A stretch of 6,054 nt of DNA from Sulfitobacter sp. (GTDB lineage: Bacteria; Pseudomonadota; Alphaproteobacteria; Rhodobacterales; Rhodobacteraceae). Made by a program: the position numbers and the translations under genes. The stretch lies in assembly GCA_024636395.1 (NCBI GenBank), contig JAGXHD010000212.1, forward strand, positions 1 to 6,054, in the 5' to 3' direction. The notes beneath the pieces were generated by a model, which was not told the origin of the DNA, did not search any database, and was given only the letters and a program-made list of their open reading frames with translations. Positions 5,433-6,054 of this stretch are shown one piece after another (positions within the stretch are counted from its first letter, which is position 1; every line of letters starts with the position of its first letter).

Positions 5433-6032
5433 TTACATGCGGGACGCGACGTTTTCCCAGTTGACCAAGTTGTCGAGGAAGTTGGTCAGGTAGTCAGGGC
5501 GCGCATTCCGGAAGTCGATGTAGTAGGAATGCTCCCAGACATCGCAGCCCAACAGCGCTGTCTGCCCAAAGCACAGCGGGTTGACGCCGTTTTCCGTTTT
5601 GGTGACTTTCAGACTGCCGTCGCTGTCTTTCACGAGCCACGCCCAGCCAGAGCCAAACTGACCGGCACCTGCCGCCGCAAATTGCTCTTTAAACTTGTCG
5701 ACCGAACCGAAGTTCTCGCTGATAGCCTTGTCGAGTTCCGACGACATGCTGTTGCCACCCGGCCCCATCATCTCCCAGAACTGTGCGTGATTCCAATGTT
5801 GGGACGCGTTGTTGAAGATACCGGATTGCGCAACGGCAGATTTGTCGTACGTGCCCTTGACGATGTCTTCGACAGATTTGCCTTCCCACTCTGTCCCGGC
5901 AATAAGCTTGTTGCCATTGTCGACATAGGCCTTGTGGTGGATGTCGTGATGATACTCCAAAGTTTCCTGCGACATGCCTTTGGAGGCAAGCGCGTCATGT
6001 GCATATGGAAGATCGGGAAGTGTGAAAGCCAT
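5433..6032 (-). CDS. sodB: Superoxide dismutase, Fe type
   Basis: This is a 199-residue cytosolic Fe/Mn-family superoxide dismutase that converts superoxide to hydrogen peroxide and oxygen. The N-terminal helical domain (about 1-90) and C-terminal alpha/beta domain (about 95-199) are complete. By alignment with E. coli SodB the metal ligands are His28 (EYHHDIHH), His82 (QHWNH), Asp164 and His168 (DVWEH). Gln78 occupies the position of E. coli Gln69, which marks the iron-type enzyme, and the FNNASQHWNH and YIDFRNARPDYL blocks are typical. There is no signal peptide. The ATG at 6032 is preceded by GAAGGG with a six-base spacer. The promoter lies mostly beyond the window edge. The gene ends at TAA (5433) and has its own intrinsic terminator, so it is transcribed separately from the Host_attach gene. 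Metal preference for Fe rather than cambialistic Fe/Mn is inferred from Gln78. Confidence 0.96.
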   Translation of the reverse strand: MAFTLPDLPYAHDALASKGMSQETLEYHHDIHHKAYVDNGNKLIAGTEWEGKSVEDIVKGTYDKSAVAQSGIFNNASQHWNHAQFWEMMGPGGNSMSSELDKAISENFGSVDKFKEQFAAAGAGQFGSGWAWLVKDSDGSLKVTKTENGVNPLCFGQTALLGCDVWEHSYYIDFRNARPDYLTNFLDNLVNWENVASRM

Positions 6033-6054
6033 GTTGGACCCTTCTCGGTTCAGT

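Overview
This window looks like ordinary chromosome from an alphaproteobacterium, most likely the Roseobacter/Rhodobacteraceae group. That placement is an inference from protein style and the moderately GC-rich, GC3-biased genes: an Atm1-type exporter, a LysM protein with an N-terminal anchor, a TIGR00730-type LOG enzyme with a GAGDVGLMG loop, a Host_attach protein and an Fe-type SodB. I see no rRNA, tRNA, CRISPR array, insertion sequence, integrase or phage gene, and no gene-free stretch over 300 bases.

Layout. (1) Positions 1-465, plus strand: the C-terminal end of an RND efflux permease, cut by the window edge and followed by a strong GC-rich hairpin at 492-522. (2) 560-1024, plus: a small exported DUF302 protein, converging on the next gene over a shared hairpin at 1031-1056. 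(3) 1053-4126, minus: a probable two-gene operon. The first gene (2969-4126) encodes a membrane-anchored LysM protein. The second (1053-2912) encodes an Atm1/ABCB7-type ABC exporter whose Shine-Dalgarno lies in an intercistronic hairpin that ends at the start codon. (4) 4127-4251: a divergent intergenic region with a perfect 8-bp palindrome and overlapping candidate promoters. (5) 4252-4848, plus: a LOG-family nucleoside-5'-monophosphate phosphoribohydrolase, converging with only 13 bp to spare on (6) 4862-5317, minus: a Host_attach protein with a GTG start. (7) 5433-6032, minus: a complete Fe-superoxide dismutase gene followed by a clear intrinsic terminator at 5374-5411.

How the genes work together. 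Only the LysM/Atm1 pair looks co-transcribed. Atm1 exporters handle glutathione-linked compounds and SodB removes cytosolic superoxide, so a loose iron/redox theme is possible, but nothing in the sequence ties the separate units together. I found no convincing previously undescribed system. The signals most worth checking are the hairpin that may hide the ribosome-binding site of the ABC exporter and the palindrome between the divergent LysM and LOG genes.
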